DNA of 64,000 nucleotides from an uncultured Pseudomonadales bacterium. Lineage in GTDB: Bacteria; Pseudomonadota; Gammaproteobacteria; Pseudomonadales; Balneatricaceae. The DNA lies in assembly GCA_938084925.1 (NCBI GenBank), contig CALKFY010000038.1, forward strand, positions 1 through 64,000. The letters are read 5' to 3'. The notes below the pieces were generated by a model. That model was not told where the DNA came from. It made no database searches and worked only from the letters and a program-made list of their open reading frames with translations. The position numbers and the translations under genes were made by a program. Shown one piece after another: positions 54,237 to 63,290 of the stretch. Position 1 is the first letter of the stretch. Every line of letters begins with the position of its first letter.

Positions 54237-54986
54237 TTAACCCATATACATGCCGCCATTCACATGAATGGTTTCGCCGGTAATGTAACTACCAGCATCG
54301 CTCACCAAAAAGCCGACTAAGGAGGCAATATCTTCTGGTGTACCCAAGCGCTGCAATGGTATTTGCGTGCGCAATGCATCTTTTTGCTCTTCACCTAAAG
54401 CATCGGTCATATCCGTAGCAATAAAGCCAGGAGCAATAGAATTAACAGTGATGTTACGAGAGGCCACTTCACGGGCCATAGAGCGACTAAAGCCTTCTAC
54501 GCCAGCCTTAGTAGCTGCATAGTTAGTCTGCCCCATATTACCCATGGAACCCACTACAGAGCTGATATTTACAACACGACCCCAACGCGCCTTGGTCATG
54601 CCACGCAGGCAACCCTTGGCTAGACGGAACATGGAGCTTAGGTTGGTGTTTACCACTGCATCCCATTCGTCTTCTTTCATACGCATAAGTAGGTTGTCTT
54701 TGGTGATACCAGCGTTGTTAACTAGTACTGTCGGCGCACCAAATTCAGCGACTAGCTCTTTTAGTACAGACTCAACAGACTCGCTATCAGAAACATTAAG
54801 AATCATGCCCTTACCGCCGTTACCAGCTGCATTTAAATAAGCGCTAATAGCAGCAGCACCAGACTCGGATGTGGCAGTACCAACAACCGTGGCACCCTGA
54901 CTTGCTAATTGCAGGGCAATCGCTTTACCAATACCGCGCGTAGCGCCAGTAACTAGAGCAACTTTACCTTCAATACTCAGCATCAT
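54237..54986 (-). CDS. fabG: 3-oxoacyl-ACP reductase
   Basis: ALVTGATRGIGKAIALQLA, NNAGITKDNLLMRMKEDEWDAVVNTNL, YAATKAGVEGFSR. Confidence 0.97.
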   Translation of the reverse strand: MMLSIEGKVALVTGATRGIGKAIALQLASQGATVVGTATSESGAAAISAYLNAAGNGGKGMILNVSDSESVESVLKELVAEFGAPTVLVNNAGITKDNLLMRMKEDEWDAVVNTNLSSMFRLAKGCLRGMTKARWGRVVNISSVVGSMGNMGQTNYAATKAGVEGFSRSMAREVASRNITVNSIAPGFIATDMTDALGEEQKDALRTQIPLQRLGTPEDIASLVGFLVSDAGSYITGETIHVNGGMYMG

Positions 54987-54994
54987 CTATTCCT

Positions 54995-55924
54995 CTACAT
55001 GTCCAGGGCGTTTTGCACGCTGGCACTATCATTGATGGCGGCACCGGCTACAGCTTTGTTAATACGCTTAGTTAGGCCGGTCAGCACTTTACCTGGGCCA
55101 CATTCTAACATAAGTTCAACGCCTTGTTGGGCCATATTCTCGACACAACCCGTCCAACGCACTGGTTGGTACAATTGTGCAACCAAGTTGGCTACAAGCT
55201 CTTGCGCATTTTGTGGAGCTTGAGCATTGACGTTTTGAATTACTGGGATGCTTGGCATAGTCACTTCAATAGCACCAAGCTGTACCGCTAGCTGCTCTGC
55301 AGCTGGCTGCATTAGTTCGCAATGAGATGGCACACTCACTGGTAAAGGCAAGGCACGCTTGGCACCGGCTTCTTTACATGCTGCCATAGCGCGCTCTACT
55401 GCGGCTACCTGACCAGCAATAACTACTTGGCCTGGAGAATTATAATTAACAGGCGCTACCACTTCACCCTGTGCAGATGCTTCACATGCTGCAGCAATGC
55501 CATCATCATCCAAACCAATAATCGCTGCCATGGCACCTGTCCCTGCTGGCACAGCCGCTTGCATAAACTCACCACGGGCTTTAACCAAAGCTACAGCATC
55601 AGCAAAAGCGATAGCACCGGCACAAACAAGGGCCGAATATTCACCTAGACTATGGCCGGCCATAAACGCTGGCTGTTTGCCACCACGCTCACACCACAAA
55701 CGCCACAAGGCAACACTAGCTGTAAGCAACGCGGGCTGAGTAATATGCGTCTGGTTTAACTGACCTTGATCGTCATTTTGCACTAGATCCCATAGATCAT
55801 AGCCCAAAACAGCGCTAGCTTCGGCAAAGGTGTCGATTACAATAGATTCGCCGGATAAGTCTGCAAGCATACCAACGGTTTGAGAACCTTGACCAGGAAA
55901 AACAAAGGCAAGTGTAGAAGTCAT
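54995..55924 (-). CDS. fabD: Malonyl CoA-ACP transacylase
   Basis: FVFPGQGSQTVGML, AGHSLGEYSALVCAGA. Confidence 0.97.
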   Translation of the reverse strand: MTSTLAFVFPGQGSQTVGMLADLSGESIVIDTFAEASAVLGYDLWDLVQNDDQGQLNQTHITQPALLTASVALWRLWCERGGKQPAFMAGHSLGEYSALVCAGAIAFADAVALVKARGEFMQAAVPAGTGAMAAIIGLDDDGIAAACEASAQGEVVAPVNYNSPGQVVIAGQVAAVERAMAACKEAGAKRALPLPVSVPSHCELMQPAAEQLAVQLGAIEVTMPSIPVIQNVNAQAPQNAQELVANLVAQLYQPVRWTGCVENMAQQGVELMLECGPGKVLTGLTKRINKAVAGAAINDSASVQNALDM

Positions 55925-55981
55925 AGATAAAGTCTCTCTAATTAGCTATTAGAGACCTTTATATAAAGGTCTCTATTTATA

Positions 55982-56992
55982 TTATTCTGTAATGGCGCCA
56001 GTCAACTGCTCAGTAAACTGCATTTCTAAGTATTGCACAGCTGAGGTTATTGCGGCTACAAGAGCAGTAGCATCGGCATAACTATGGGATTTAACTACCA
56101 AACTTTGCAAACCCAACAAGAAAGCACCGTTCAACTTACGCGGATCTAATCGCGACTGCAACGGCTGCAGGAGCTTAGCCTGGGTGTCATTACTTTCATC
56201 GCCCTGTTGTTGCACCAGAGATTGAAACATACCACCCAGCATTTGACCCACGCCTTCAGCCGACTTTATGAGAATGTTTCCGGCATAGCCATCGCATACT
56301 AAAACGTTAACCTTACCTTTAAATACGTCTTGGGGTTCGATAAAGCCATAATAGGACACGTCATCATGCCCTAACAGCAGATCGTGCGCCGCTTGCACTT
56401 CAGGCTGCCCCTTACCGGCTTCTGCGGCAATATTAAGCAAACCAACTTGTACTAGTGAATTAGGCTGCATAGCCTGCTCTAGAACCTGCCCGGAGATTGC
56501 GTACTGCAGCAACTGATCAGCACTCGGCGATAAGTTAGCCCCCATATCCACAACCAAACATGGTGCACCGGCAGTAGGAATATGACTAGCAAAAGCTGGG
56601 CGATCAAAACCAGGCAGGGTTTCTAATAACTGGCGACTTAAAGCCATAAGGGCTGCCGAATTGCCACATGTAACACAGGCGTCAGCCAAACCGTCGGCTA
56701 CACGTTGCAGGGCAATAGACATAGAGGAATCTTGTTTTTGGCGTAGAGCCACAAGCACATCGTCAGCGAGTTCGACAACATCGTCGGCGCCAACAATAGA
56801 AATGCGAGATAGCAGGTGCTGCTGGTCTACTGGCACTTGGGCCAACATACCTTGAAGCTGATTGACGGGGCCAATCCACTGCAAACGAAGTCGCGGAAAC
56901 GAATCGAGGCAGACTAATGCTGCCTCGAGACTGGGTTGGGGACCTAAGTCCCCGCCCATGGCGTCAAGCGCCAGGGTATAGCTTTTCGACAA
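55982..56992 (-). CDS. plsX: Phosphate acyltransferase PlsX
   Basis: LALDAMGGDLGPQPSLEAAL, CDGYAGNILIKSAEGV. Confidence 0.96.
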   Translation of the reverse strand: MSKSYTLALDAMGGDLGPQPSLEAALVCLDSFPRLRLQWIGPVNQLQGMLAQVPVDQQHLLSRISIVGADDVVELADDVLVALRQKQDSSMSIALQRVADGLADACVTCGNSAALMALSRQLLETLPGFDRPAFASHIPTAGAPCLVVDMGANLSPSADQLLQYAISGQVLEQAMQPNSLVQVGLLNIAAEAGKGQPEVQAAHDLLLGHDDVSYYGFIEPQDVFKGKVNVLVCDGYAGNILIKSAEGVGQMLGGMFQSLVQQQGDESNDTQAKLLQPLQSRLDPRKLNGAFLLGLQSLVVKSHSYADATALVAAITSAVQYLEMQFTEQLTGAITE

Positions 56993-56994
56993 AC

Positions 56995-57174
56995 TTATTC
57001 AGCGTCTTTGTTTACTACCTGACGGCCTTTGTAGAAACCATCAGCAGTCACGTGGTGACGAAGATGAGTTTCGCCAGTAGTAGAATCTACGGACAAGGTA
57101 GCGCTGGTCAAAGCATCGTGTGCACGACGCATGTTACGCTTGGAACGGGTGACCTTATTCTTCTGTACAGCCAT
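56995..57174 (-). CDS. rpmF: 50S ribosomal protein L32 (59 aa, below the ORF-track cut-off)
   Basis: Manual translation [59 protein letters not shown]; lies between yceD-like gene and plsX. Confidence 0.96.
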   Translation of the reverse strand: MAVQKNKVTRSKRNMRRAHDALTSATLSVDSTTGETHLRHHVTADGFYKGRQVVNKDAE

Positions 57175-57206
57175 GGCTGATTACTCCTAAAATGGAATTA
57201 CGTTAA

Positions 57207-57716
57207 CTAATCTTTTTGCAACAAACCGGCAAGTACCCCAAACGGGTTTTCCTTTTGCTGCTCAGCCCCAGCGTCGCCGTATTGGGTTTCGACTTCACAG
57301 TCTACGTGATACGGCACGATGGGCAAACTCAATATCAATTCTTGGTCTAGAAGTTCGCGTAAATTGAGCTGGCCATCTTCAACAATCCAAGCATCACGCT
57401 CGGCCGGAAGCTTCTCAGCTTGCGATTCATCTAACACCACTGTCACGTCCAGGTCGACACGCAAATCATGCGGGGCGATCTGCAAACAACGTTGACAGAT
57501 AATTTCTACACCCTTGGCTTCAACCAACCCAGTAACAGTTGGACGACGGCGCTCATCTCGTTGAAACTGCAAAGTAACTTCTACGTTACCCTGATCAGAT
57601 TCTAAGTAAGAAAGCAGGCCATTGAGCTCTGCAACCTGAATACTTCCCTTGATTAATTGCTCTGCATCGCAGACCTTTCGGGCATCAAGTCTTGGGGCTA
57701 TTGGTGTATCAAACAT
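57207..57716 (-). CDS. yceD: YceD family protein (DUF177)
   Basis: VEIICQRCLQIAPHDLRVD...LNLRELLDQELILSLPIVPYHVDCE; upstream of rpmF. Confidence 0.9.
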   Translation of the reverse strand: MFDTPIAPRLDARKVCDAEQLIKGSIQVAELNGLLSYLESDQGNVEVTLQFQRDERRRPTVTGLVEAKGVEIICQRCLQIAPHDLRVDLDVTVVLDESQAEKLPAERDAWIVEDGQLNLRELLDQELILSLPIVPYHVDCEVETQYGDAGAEQQKENPFGVLAGLLQKD

Positions 57717-57856
57717 GGCGCGATATGATAAGGAGGAAGACCTTGTTTGTCAAAGAAAAATACCTCTGTATACGAAAAAACAGGCAATTAATCTGAGTTT
57801 TTTGCATAATAACCTAACTAAACCATTATTAACGGCTTTATTGCCCTACTAACGCC

Positions 57857-58456
57857 ATGTCCACAGCCATTATTTTAGCATCAACTAGCCCCTACCGTCG
57901 CGCTTTATTAGAACAGTTGCAGCTACCTTTTAGTTGCGCCAATCCAGAAGTAGATGAAGCCTTGATAGAAGGCGAATCAGCTCGCCAGACAGCGCTAAGG
58001 TTGGCTCAACTAAAAGCCCAAGCTATCGCCTTGCACCACCCTATGAGCGTAGTCATCGGTAGTGATCAGCTAGCTAGTTGCGAAGGCCGTATCCTGGGCA
58101 AACCAGGCAGCCACACCAAGGCCTTTGAACAGCTAAAGTTTATGTCAGGCAAAGCCCTCACCTTTCACACTGGCTTATGCGTTCTACAAGGCGGCGAACG
58201 CCATACCTTGGTAGAGGACTTTAAAGTACACATGCGCGAACTAACAGACCAACAAATCGATTGTTACCTGCACCGTGAACAACCCTACGATTGCGCAGGT
58301 TCTTTTAAAGTAGAAGGTTTGGGTATTAGTTTGTTTGAGCGCTTGGAAGGCAAAGACCCAAATGCTCTTATTGGCCTACCGTTGATCTCGTTAATCAGTA
58401 TTTTAAATACACTCGATTGCGGCCCTCTACAAAGAGACCCGCAACTGTGTGGGTAA
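57857..58456 (+). CDS. Maf family nucleotide pyrophosphatase (YceF-like)
   Basis: IILASTSPYRRALLEQLQLPFSCANPEVDE, VIGSDQLA, YDCAGSFKVEGLGI. Confidence 0.93.
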   Translation: MSTAIILASTSPYRRALLEQLQLPFSCANPEVDEALIEGESARQTALRLAQLKAQAIALHHPMSVVIGSDQLASCEGRILGKPGSHTKAFEQLKFMSGKALTFHTGLCVLQGGERHTLVEDFKVHMRELTDQQIDCYLHREQPYDCAGSFKVEGLGISLFERLEGKDPNALIGLPLISLISILNTLDCGPLQRDPQLCG

Positions 58457-58461
58457 ATCCC

Positions 58462-59502
58462 TTAGCGCAGGCTTGGGGTTTGCAACCAGGCCTGCAAACG
58501 CACACTGGCTTGCGCACCCATTTCATCCATCAATTCTTGCAACGGCGTTTGCTGCGGGCGATACAACTCAAGCTCGGCAATGCCAATTTGCTCACGAGCA
58601 ACGGTGTAAATACTGCCCAGGCCGTCTATAAGACCCATTGCAACGGCTTTCTCACCATTCCATACTGCGCCACTAAACACTTCAACACTGTCCTTGAGGC
58701 GATCACCACGGCCTGCCTTGACTACATCTACAAACTGTTCGTGCACTTCACCTAACAAGCGCTCAAAGTCGGCTTTCTGGCTAGGCTTCTCTACTTGGAA
58801 CGGATCCAAGAAGTCTTTGTTGTTACCGGCAGTGTAAGAACGTCTCTCTACACCCACCTTTTGCATCAGCTCAGTAAAACCAAAGCCGCTACCAATAACC
58901 CCAATAGAACCCACCATACTAGCCTTGTCGGCATAGATATAATCAGCAGCTGCTGCAATGTAGTAAGCACCAGACGCACCAACATCACTAATTACTGCAT
59001 ACACAGGTTTGTTAGGGTATTTAGACTGAAGACGATTCAATTCATCATAAACAATACCGGACTGCACTGGGCTACCACCAGGGCTATTGATGTCCAAGAT
59101 CACAGCTTTGGCTGCATCTTCTTCAAAAGCGGCTACCAGGCTGGCAACAATTTGATCACTGCTAGCTGGCGCGCCACTCATGATTGGGCCATAAACCTCT
59201 ACCAGAGCAATATGCTCTTTTTGACTAACGGTTGACTCATCAACACCATACCAAGCACCAAACAGCAGACTAAATAGAAATACAAACGTCAGGCTCTTAA
59301 ACAAGATTCCCCAACGGCGGCTACGTACCTGCTCTTGTTGCATATCCCTTACTAGGGTACTGACCAGACGCCACTCTTTACTATTCTCGACATCGCGACT
59401 AACGTCATTTGCTTGAGTCTTTGCTGCTGCGCCGGCAGATGTATCTGTACTAGCTGTATCAGGGTCACTTTTATCTAGCTGCTGCCACTGGTTTTCGCTC
59501 AT
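58462..59502 (-). CDS. sppA: S49 family signal peptide peptidase (SppA-like)
   Basis: VILDINSPGGSPVQSGIVYDEL, SDVGASGAYYIAAAADYIYADKASMVGSIGVI. Confidence 0.92.
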   Translation of the reverse strand: MSENQWQQLDKSDPDTASTDTSAGAAAKTQANDVSRDVENSKEWRLVSTLVRDMQQEQVRSRRWGILFKSLTFVFLFSLLFGAWYGVDESTVSQKEHIALVEVYGPIMSGAPASSDQIVASLVAAFEEDAAKAVILDINSPGGSPVQSGIVYDELNRLQSKYPNKPVYAVISDVGASGAYYIAAAADYIYADKASMVGSIGVIGSGFGFTELMQKVGVERRSYTAGNNKDFLDPFQVEKPSQKADFERLLGEVHEQFVDVVKAGRGDRLKDSVEVFSGAVWNGEKAVAMGLIDGLGSIYTVAREQIGIAELELYRPQQTPLQELMDEMGAQASVRLQAWLQTPSLR

Positions 59503-59608
59503 TGGTATATTTCCGTGATTATCAATAACGCCATTGTCATAGGCTAATTATGGGGGCAATGGCAGGAAATATCAGCCCCAGTGCTAAATAATATCGTACA
59601 ATGGTTAG

Positions 59609-59715
59609 GGAAACCTCGTCATTGCCAGCGTAACACACGTCATTGCGGGCGCAGCGAAGCAATCTCTTATCCTTAGCACTTCGCCAGCTAGAGATTGCCA
59701 CGGCATTACACGCTG
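59609..59715. repeat. REP/MITE-like palindromic repeat, family CGTCATTGCG, copy 2 (right arm degenerate)
   Basis: CGTCATTGCCAGCG...CGTCATTGCGGGCGCAGCGAAGCAATCTCTTATCC...AGAGATTGCCACGGCATTACA. Confidence 0.75.
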
Positions 59716-59786
59716 AGCAAAGACCGAGCGTGATACACACCTCGTAAAAACGAAGTGCATTCACCGACACTAGACAAGGAAGCATT

Positions 59787-61151
59787 ATGGACACCGTAGA
59801 CGCATTGATATCACCCCAAGGTAGCTTGGACATCCTCACCCTCGACGAAGTTGAATTACTACAACAATCCACCGACACAGGCTTATACAACCTGTTCCGC
59901 CAATGCTGCCTTGCAGTACTTAACTGCGGTAACGACGAAGACGATATTGCCGAACTACTAGCCCGCAACGAGCCCTTTCGCGTTACCATTGTACGCCAAC
60001 CCCGTGGTGCTTTATTGCAACTCTACAATGCCCCGACTAGCGCCTTTGTAAATGGTGAAATGATACTTGGCATCAAAGAAAACCTGTTTGCCGTACTCAG
60101 GGATATTGTCTATATCCACAACCATCTATTCCAAGCGGACGAAAATAAGCTCCTCAGCGGCACTGAAATTACCAACCTAGTATTTCAGATACTACGCCAC
60201 GCTCAAGCCTTGGCGCCACGCCGCGCCCCTAAAATAGCTGTTTGCTGGGGAGGCCACTCGATCAGTGAGTACGAATACAAATACACCAAACAAGTAGGCT
60301 ATGAACTTGGTTTACGTGGCCATGATATCTGTACCGGTTGCGGCCCAGGCGCCATGAAAGGCCCAATGAAAGGCGCGCATATTGCCCACGCCAAACAACG
60401 CTGTCAGGACTTCCGTTACATAGGCATTACCGAACCTGGCATCATCGCTGCCGAATCACCGAACCCTATGGTCAATGAATTGATCATCATGCCTGATATC
60501 GAAAAGCGCCTTGAGGCTTTCGTACGCCTTGGTCACGCCTTTGTTGTGTTCCCTGGAGGTGTTGGTACCGCAGAAGAGATTCTTTACCTACTGGGCATCC
60601 TACTGCACCCAGACAATGCCCATATCAAAATGCCATTAATCTTTACCGGACCAGAAAACAGCGCCGCATACTTCGAGCAAATTGACGCTTTCATAGGTGC
60701 CACTTTAGGTAGCGTAGCCCAAAGCCGTTACGAGATTATCGTGGATGATGCTGCCACCGTAGCAGAAAAGGTTTACGCCGCCACACAAGAAGTATCCGAG
60801 CAACGCCAAAGCCTAGGCGATGCCTTCCACTTCAACTGGCACCTGCATATAGACGAAGAGCTACAACAGCCTTTCGTACCCACACACCAGAACATGGCTG
60901 CCCTACCCTTAAATAAAAACCAAGGCGCTAACAAGATGGCGGCTAACCTACGCAAGGCCATGAGTGGTATCGTTGCTGGTAACGTTAAACAGTTTGGTTT
61001 AGAGCAGGTGCGCCTACACGGCCCTTATTGCTTACAGGCCGATGCAGAACTAATGGAGAAATTAGATAAGCTGCTAAAGAGCTTTGTAGACCAACAACGC
61101 ATGAAGCTGCCAAGTGCCAAGCAGTATGTGCCTTGTTATACGGTGAAGTGA
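59787..61151 (+). CDS. ppnN: Nucleotide 5'-monophosphate nucleosidase PpnN (YgdH family)
   Basis: VCWGGHSISEYEYKYTKQVGYELGLRGHDICTGCGPGAMKGPMKGA, VVFPGGVGTAEEILYLLG. Confidence 0.93.
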   Translation: MDTVDALISPQGSLDILTLDEVELLQQSTDTGLYNLFRQCCLAVLNCGNDEDDIAELLARNEPFRVTIVRQPRGALLQLYNAPTSAFVNGEMILGIKENLFAVLRDIVYIHNHLFQADENKLLSGTEITNLVFQILRHAQALAPRRAPKIAVCWGGHSISEYEYKYTKQVGYELGLRGHDICTGCGPGAMKGPMKGAHIAHAKQRCQDFRYIGITEPGIIAAESPNPMVNELIIMPDIEKRLEAFVRLGHAFVVFPGGVGTAEEILYLLGILLHPDNAHIKMPLIFTGPENSAAYFEQIDAFIGATLGSVAQSRYEIIVDDAATVAEKVYAATQEVSEQRQSLGDAFHFNWHLHIDEELQQPFVPTHQNMAALPLNKNQGANKMAANLRKAMSGIVAGNVKQFGLEQVRLHGPYCLQADAELMEKLDKLLKSFVDQQRMKLPSAKQYVPCYTVK

Positions 61152-61161
61152 TAACTTAATG

Positions 61162-61572
61162 CTAGGCCACTTCTACAGATACGCTGGCCAACAGTGACTT
61201 TTCTTTAGCTAATACCTTGAGCAAGTTACTAGCGGGCCGCGGAATCAAAACCTCACCCGACTCATAACGAGAAAAAGCATTCTTCCCGCCACCGCATATA
61301 GCAGCGGCTTGCTGTTGATTCAGCTGAAGTGATTTTCGGGTTGTTCTGATTTCATCTGGGGCTAAAAGATTATCAACCTTTGCTTTAAATGCCGCCAGCG
61401 CATTACGAGTACTCTTTAAATCAGATGCAGAAAGGATAGACTCACCACAAGATTGACAATAATGACCCGGCTGAGATAAAACAACAGAGCGATCTTTGTA
61501 GTAATACTCCATAGTTCTAGTAGCGCATTTCATGAAAATCTCACCACATAACTCACACAATGTCTTTGCCAT
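61162..61572 (-). CDS. mqsA: MqsA-type antitoxin (zinc-finger plus HTH_XRE)
   Basis: CELCGEIFMKC...CQSCGESIL zinc motif; LQLNQQQAAAICGGGKNAFSRYESGEVLIPRPASNLLKVL HTH. Confidence 0.92.
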   Translation of the reverse strand: MAKTLCELCGEIFMKCATRTMEYYYKDRSVVLSQPGHYCQSCGESILSASDLKSTRNALAAFKAKVDNLLAPDEIRTTRKSLQLNQQQAAAICGGGKNAFSRYESGEVLIPRPASNLLKVLAKEKSLLASVSVEVA

Positions 61573-61583
61573 AACCCCTCCTG

Positions 61584-61878
61584 TCATCCATGTTTGAAGG
61601 ACAATTGCCCTGATGATAAGACTTGAAACTTTATATACAAGTCGACTCCCTTAAAGCCCGGTTTATAAACATCATGCATTGCAGAGAAGCTCCTATTAAC
61701 AGGAGGCATTGTCTTAAAAAAAGTCAGCTAAAGTTAACGCTTGAACCGCATCAACCACATCCAGATCAGTAAACCTTAGCGCCACAGCCCCTTGCCTTGC
61801 GGAACCTGTCATACGTAGATTAGCAATACTGCTGAATGTCTATTTTATCATCACCAAGTCATAAGATGGTGCTGACAT
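61584..61878 (-). pseudogene. mqsR: Degraded mqsR toxin gene (in-frame TAG plus frameshift)
   Basis: MSAPSYDLVMIK*TFSSIANLRMTGSARQGAVALRFTDLDVVDAVQALTLADFF[fs]KTMPPVNRSFSAMHDVYKPGFKGVDLYIKFQVLSSGQLSFKHG*; immediately upstream of mqsA. Confidence 0.88.
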
Positions 61879-61891
61879 GCCGCCTCACTTT

Positions 61892-61906
61892 TACCCTCTA
61901 AGGGTA
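61892..61906. promoter_or_regulatory. Putative MqsA operator upstream of mqsR
   Basis: Perfect 6-3-6 palindrome TACCCT-CTA-AGGGTA, same layout as the E. coli mqsRA operator TAACCT-TTT-AGGTTA. Confidence 0.65.
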
Positions 61907-61987
61907 ATTCTAGAAAAATAGTTATCTAACTATCAAATAAAGACGGGAATTTAAAAAGTGCTTACAAGTGAATGATTCTGGATGGGT

Positions 61988-62020
61988 ATTCGGGGTCAGG
62001 GGGTAGACCTGACCCCGAAT
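61988..62020. repeat. GGGGTCAG palindrome, copy 2
   Basis: ATTCGGGGTCAGG...CCTGACCCCGAAT, 3' of the CoA-transferase gene. Confidence 0.78.
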
Positions 62021-62029
62021 ATAGGTTTA

Positions 62030-63256
62030 TTAAGCAATAGTCTGTGTTTGATGCAGTTCAGCCATTTGTTCAGCGTTAAGCTGTAACCAATCTTGCAATA
62101 CTTCTTGCGTGTGCTGCCCAAGCATTGGGGCACCATTTTCGTACTGAATTGGCGTGGCAGAGAACTTGATAGGGTTGGCGACACTGGCGGCTTTGCCTAG
62201 GCCCTTGTGAGGCAAATCTAACTGCATACCACGGGCTTGTACTTGCGCATCGGCAAACACCTGATCAAGGGTATTAATCGGCCCACACGGTACACCCACC
62301 TTGTTTAGCTCAGCCAGCCACCATTCGGTAGTCTGCTGGCTCATAAAAGCTTGTAGCTGGGGAATCAGTGCTTCACGGTTAGCTACGCGCAATGCGTTGG
62401 TAGCAAAGTCTTCATGCATACCTAAAGCCTCACTGCCCCCTACCTGACAAAAACGTTGGTATTGGCTGTCGTTGCCTACGGCGATAATCATATGGCTATT
62501 GGCAGTGGCAAACACCTGATAAGGCACGATGTTAGGATGAGCATTACCTAGTCGCTTAGGGTTATCCCCTGTGGCAAGGTAATTCATAGCCTGGTTAGCC
62601 AGGGTAGCTACTTGTACGTCTAACAAAGCCAAATCAATATGTTGACCTTGGCCAGTACGCAACTGATGAATAAGGGCTGCTTGAATAGCATTACTGGCGT
62701 AGAGACCGGTCATAACGTCGGCCAGAGCCACCCCTACTTTCATAGGTTCACCATCGGCTGCGCCGGTGATGCTCATCAAGCCGCCTGTAGCTTGAATCAT
62801 AAAGTCATAACCAGCACGGTCTTTATCTGGGCCGGTTTGCCCAAAGCCTGTGATAGAGCAATAGATTAGTTTTGAATTGAGCGCAGTTAAGCTAGCAAAG
62901 TCCAAACCATACTTGGCAAGACCACCTACCTTGAAGTTTTCAATCACCACATCCGCTTCCGCTGCTAAGCGCTGTATCAGCGCTTGACCAGCTGGTAAGG
63001 CCATGTCAATACAGATAGATCGCTTACCACGGTTAGCCGACTGGAAGTACGCTGACTCACGGACAGATTCATCACCGCCCTCTTTAATAGGCATGTAAGG
63101 CGGAGCCCAAGCACGCGTATCATCGCCTTTGCCAGGACGCTCGACCTTAATGACATCGGCACCTAAATCTGCCAGCATCTGTCCAGCCCACGGGCCTGCG
63201 AGAATACGGCTTAAATCAAGTACTTTGATACCTTCAAGGGGTAGTTGCATGCTCAT
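62030..63256 (-). CDS. CaiB/BaiF family CoA-transferase (probably glutarate-associated)
   Basis: GIKVLDLSRILAGPWAGQMLADLGADVIKVERPGKGDDTR; adjacent to gcdH. Confidence 0.94.
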   Translation of the reverse strand: MSMQLPLEGIKVLDLSRILAGPWAGQMLADLGADVIKVERPGKGDDTRAWAPPYMPIKEGGDESVRESAYFQSANRGKRSICIDMALPAGQALIQRLAAEADVVIENFKVGGLAKYGLDFASLTALNSKLIYCSITGFGQTGPDKDRAGYDFMIQATGGLMSITGAADGEPMKVGVALADVMTGLYASNAIQAALIHQLRTGQGQHIDLALLDVQVATLANQAMNYLATGDNPKRLGNAHPNIVPYQVFATANSHMIIAVGNDSQYQRFCQVGGSEALGMHEDFATNALRVANREALIPQLQAFMSQQTTEWWLAELNKVGVPCGPINTLDQVFADAQVQARGMQLDLPHKGLGKAASVANPIKFSATPIQYENGAPMLGQHTQEVLQDWLQLNAEQMAELHQTQTIA

Positions 63257-63290
63257 GGGGTCAAATCTCTGTGTGCCTGATGTGGCTTAT

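Noticed and set aside
58417-59235. Plus-strand ORFs of 60-146 aa opposite sppA
   Set aside because: Antisense to a clear S49 protease with conserved catalytic motifs.
59537-59989. 150-aa minus-strand ORF upstream of ppnN
   Set aside because: Runs through the CGTCATTGCG repeat and antisense into ppnN; composition not protein-like.
61681-61740. Programmed frameshifting as an explanation for the T7 tract in mqsR
   Set aside because: The upstream in-frame TAG also breaks the gene, so decay (or two consensus errors) is the simpler reading; a programmed slip would not restore the TAG.
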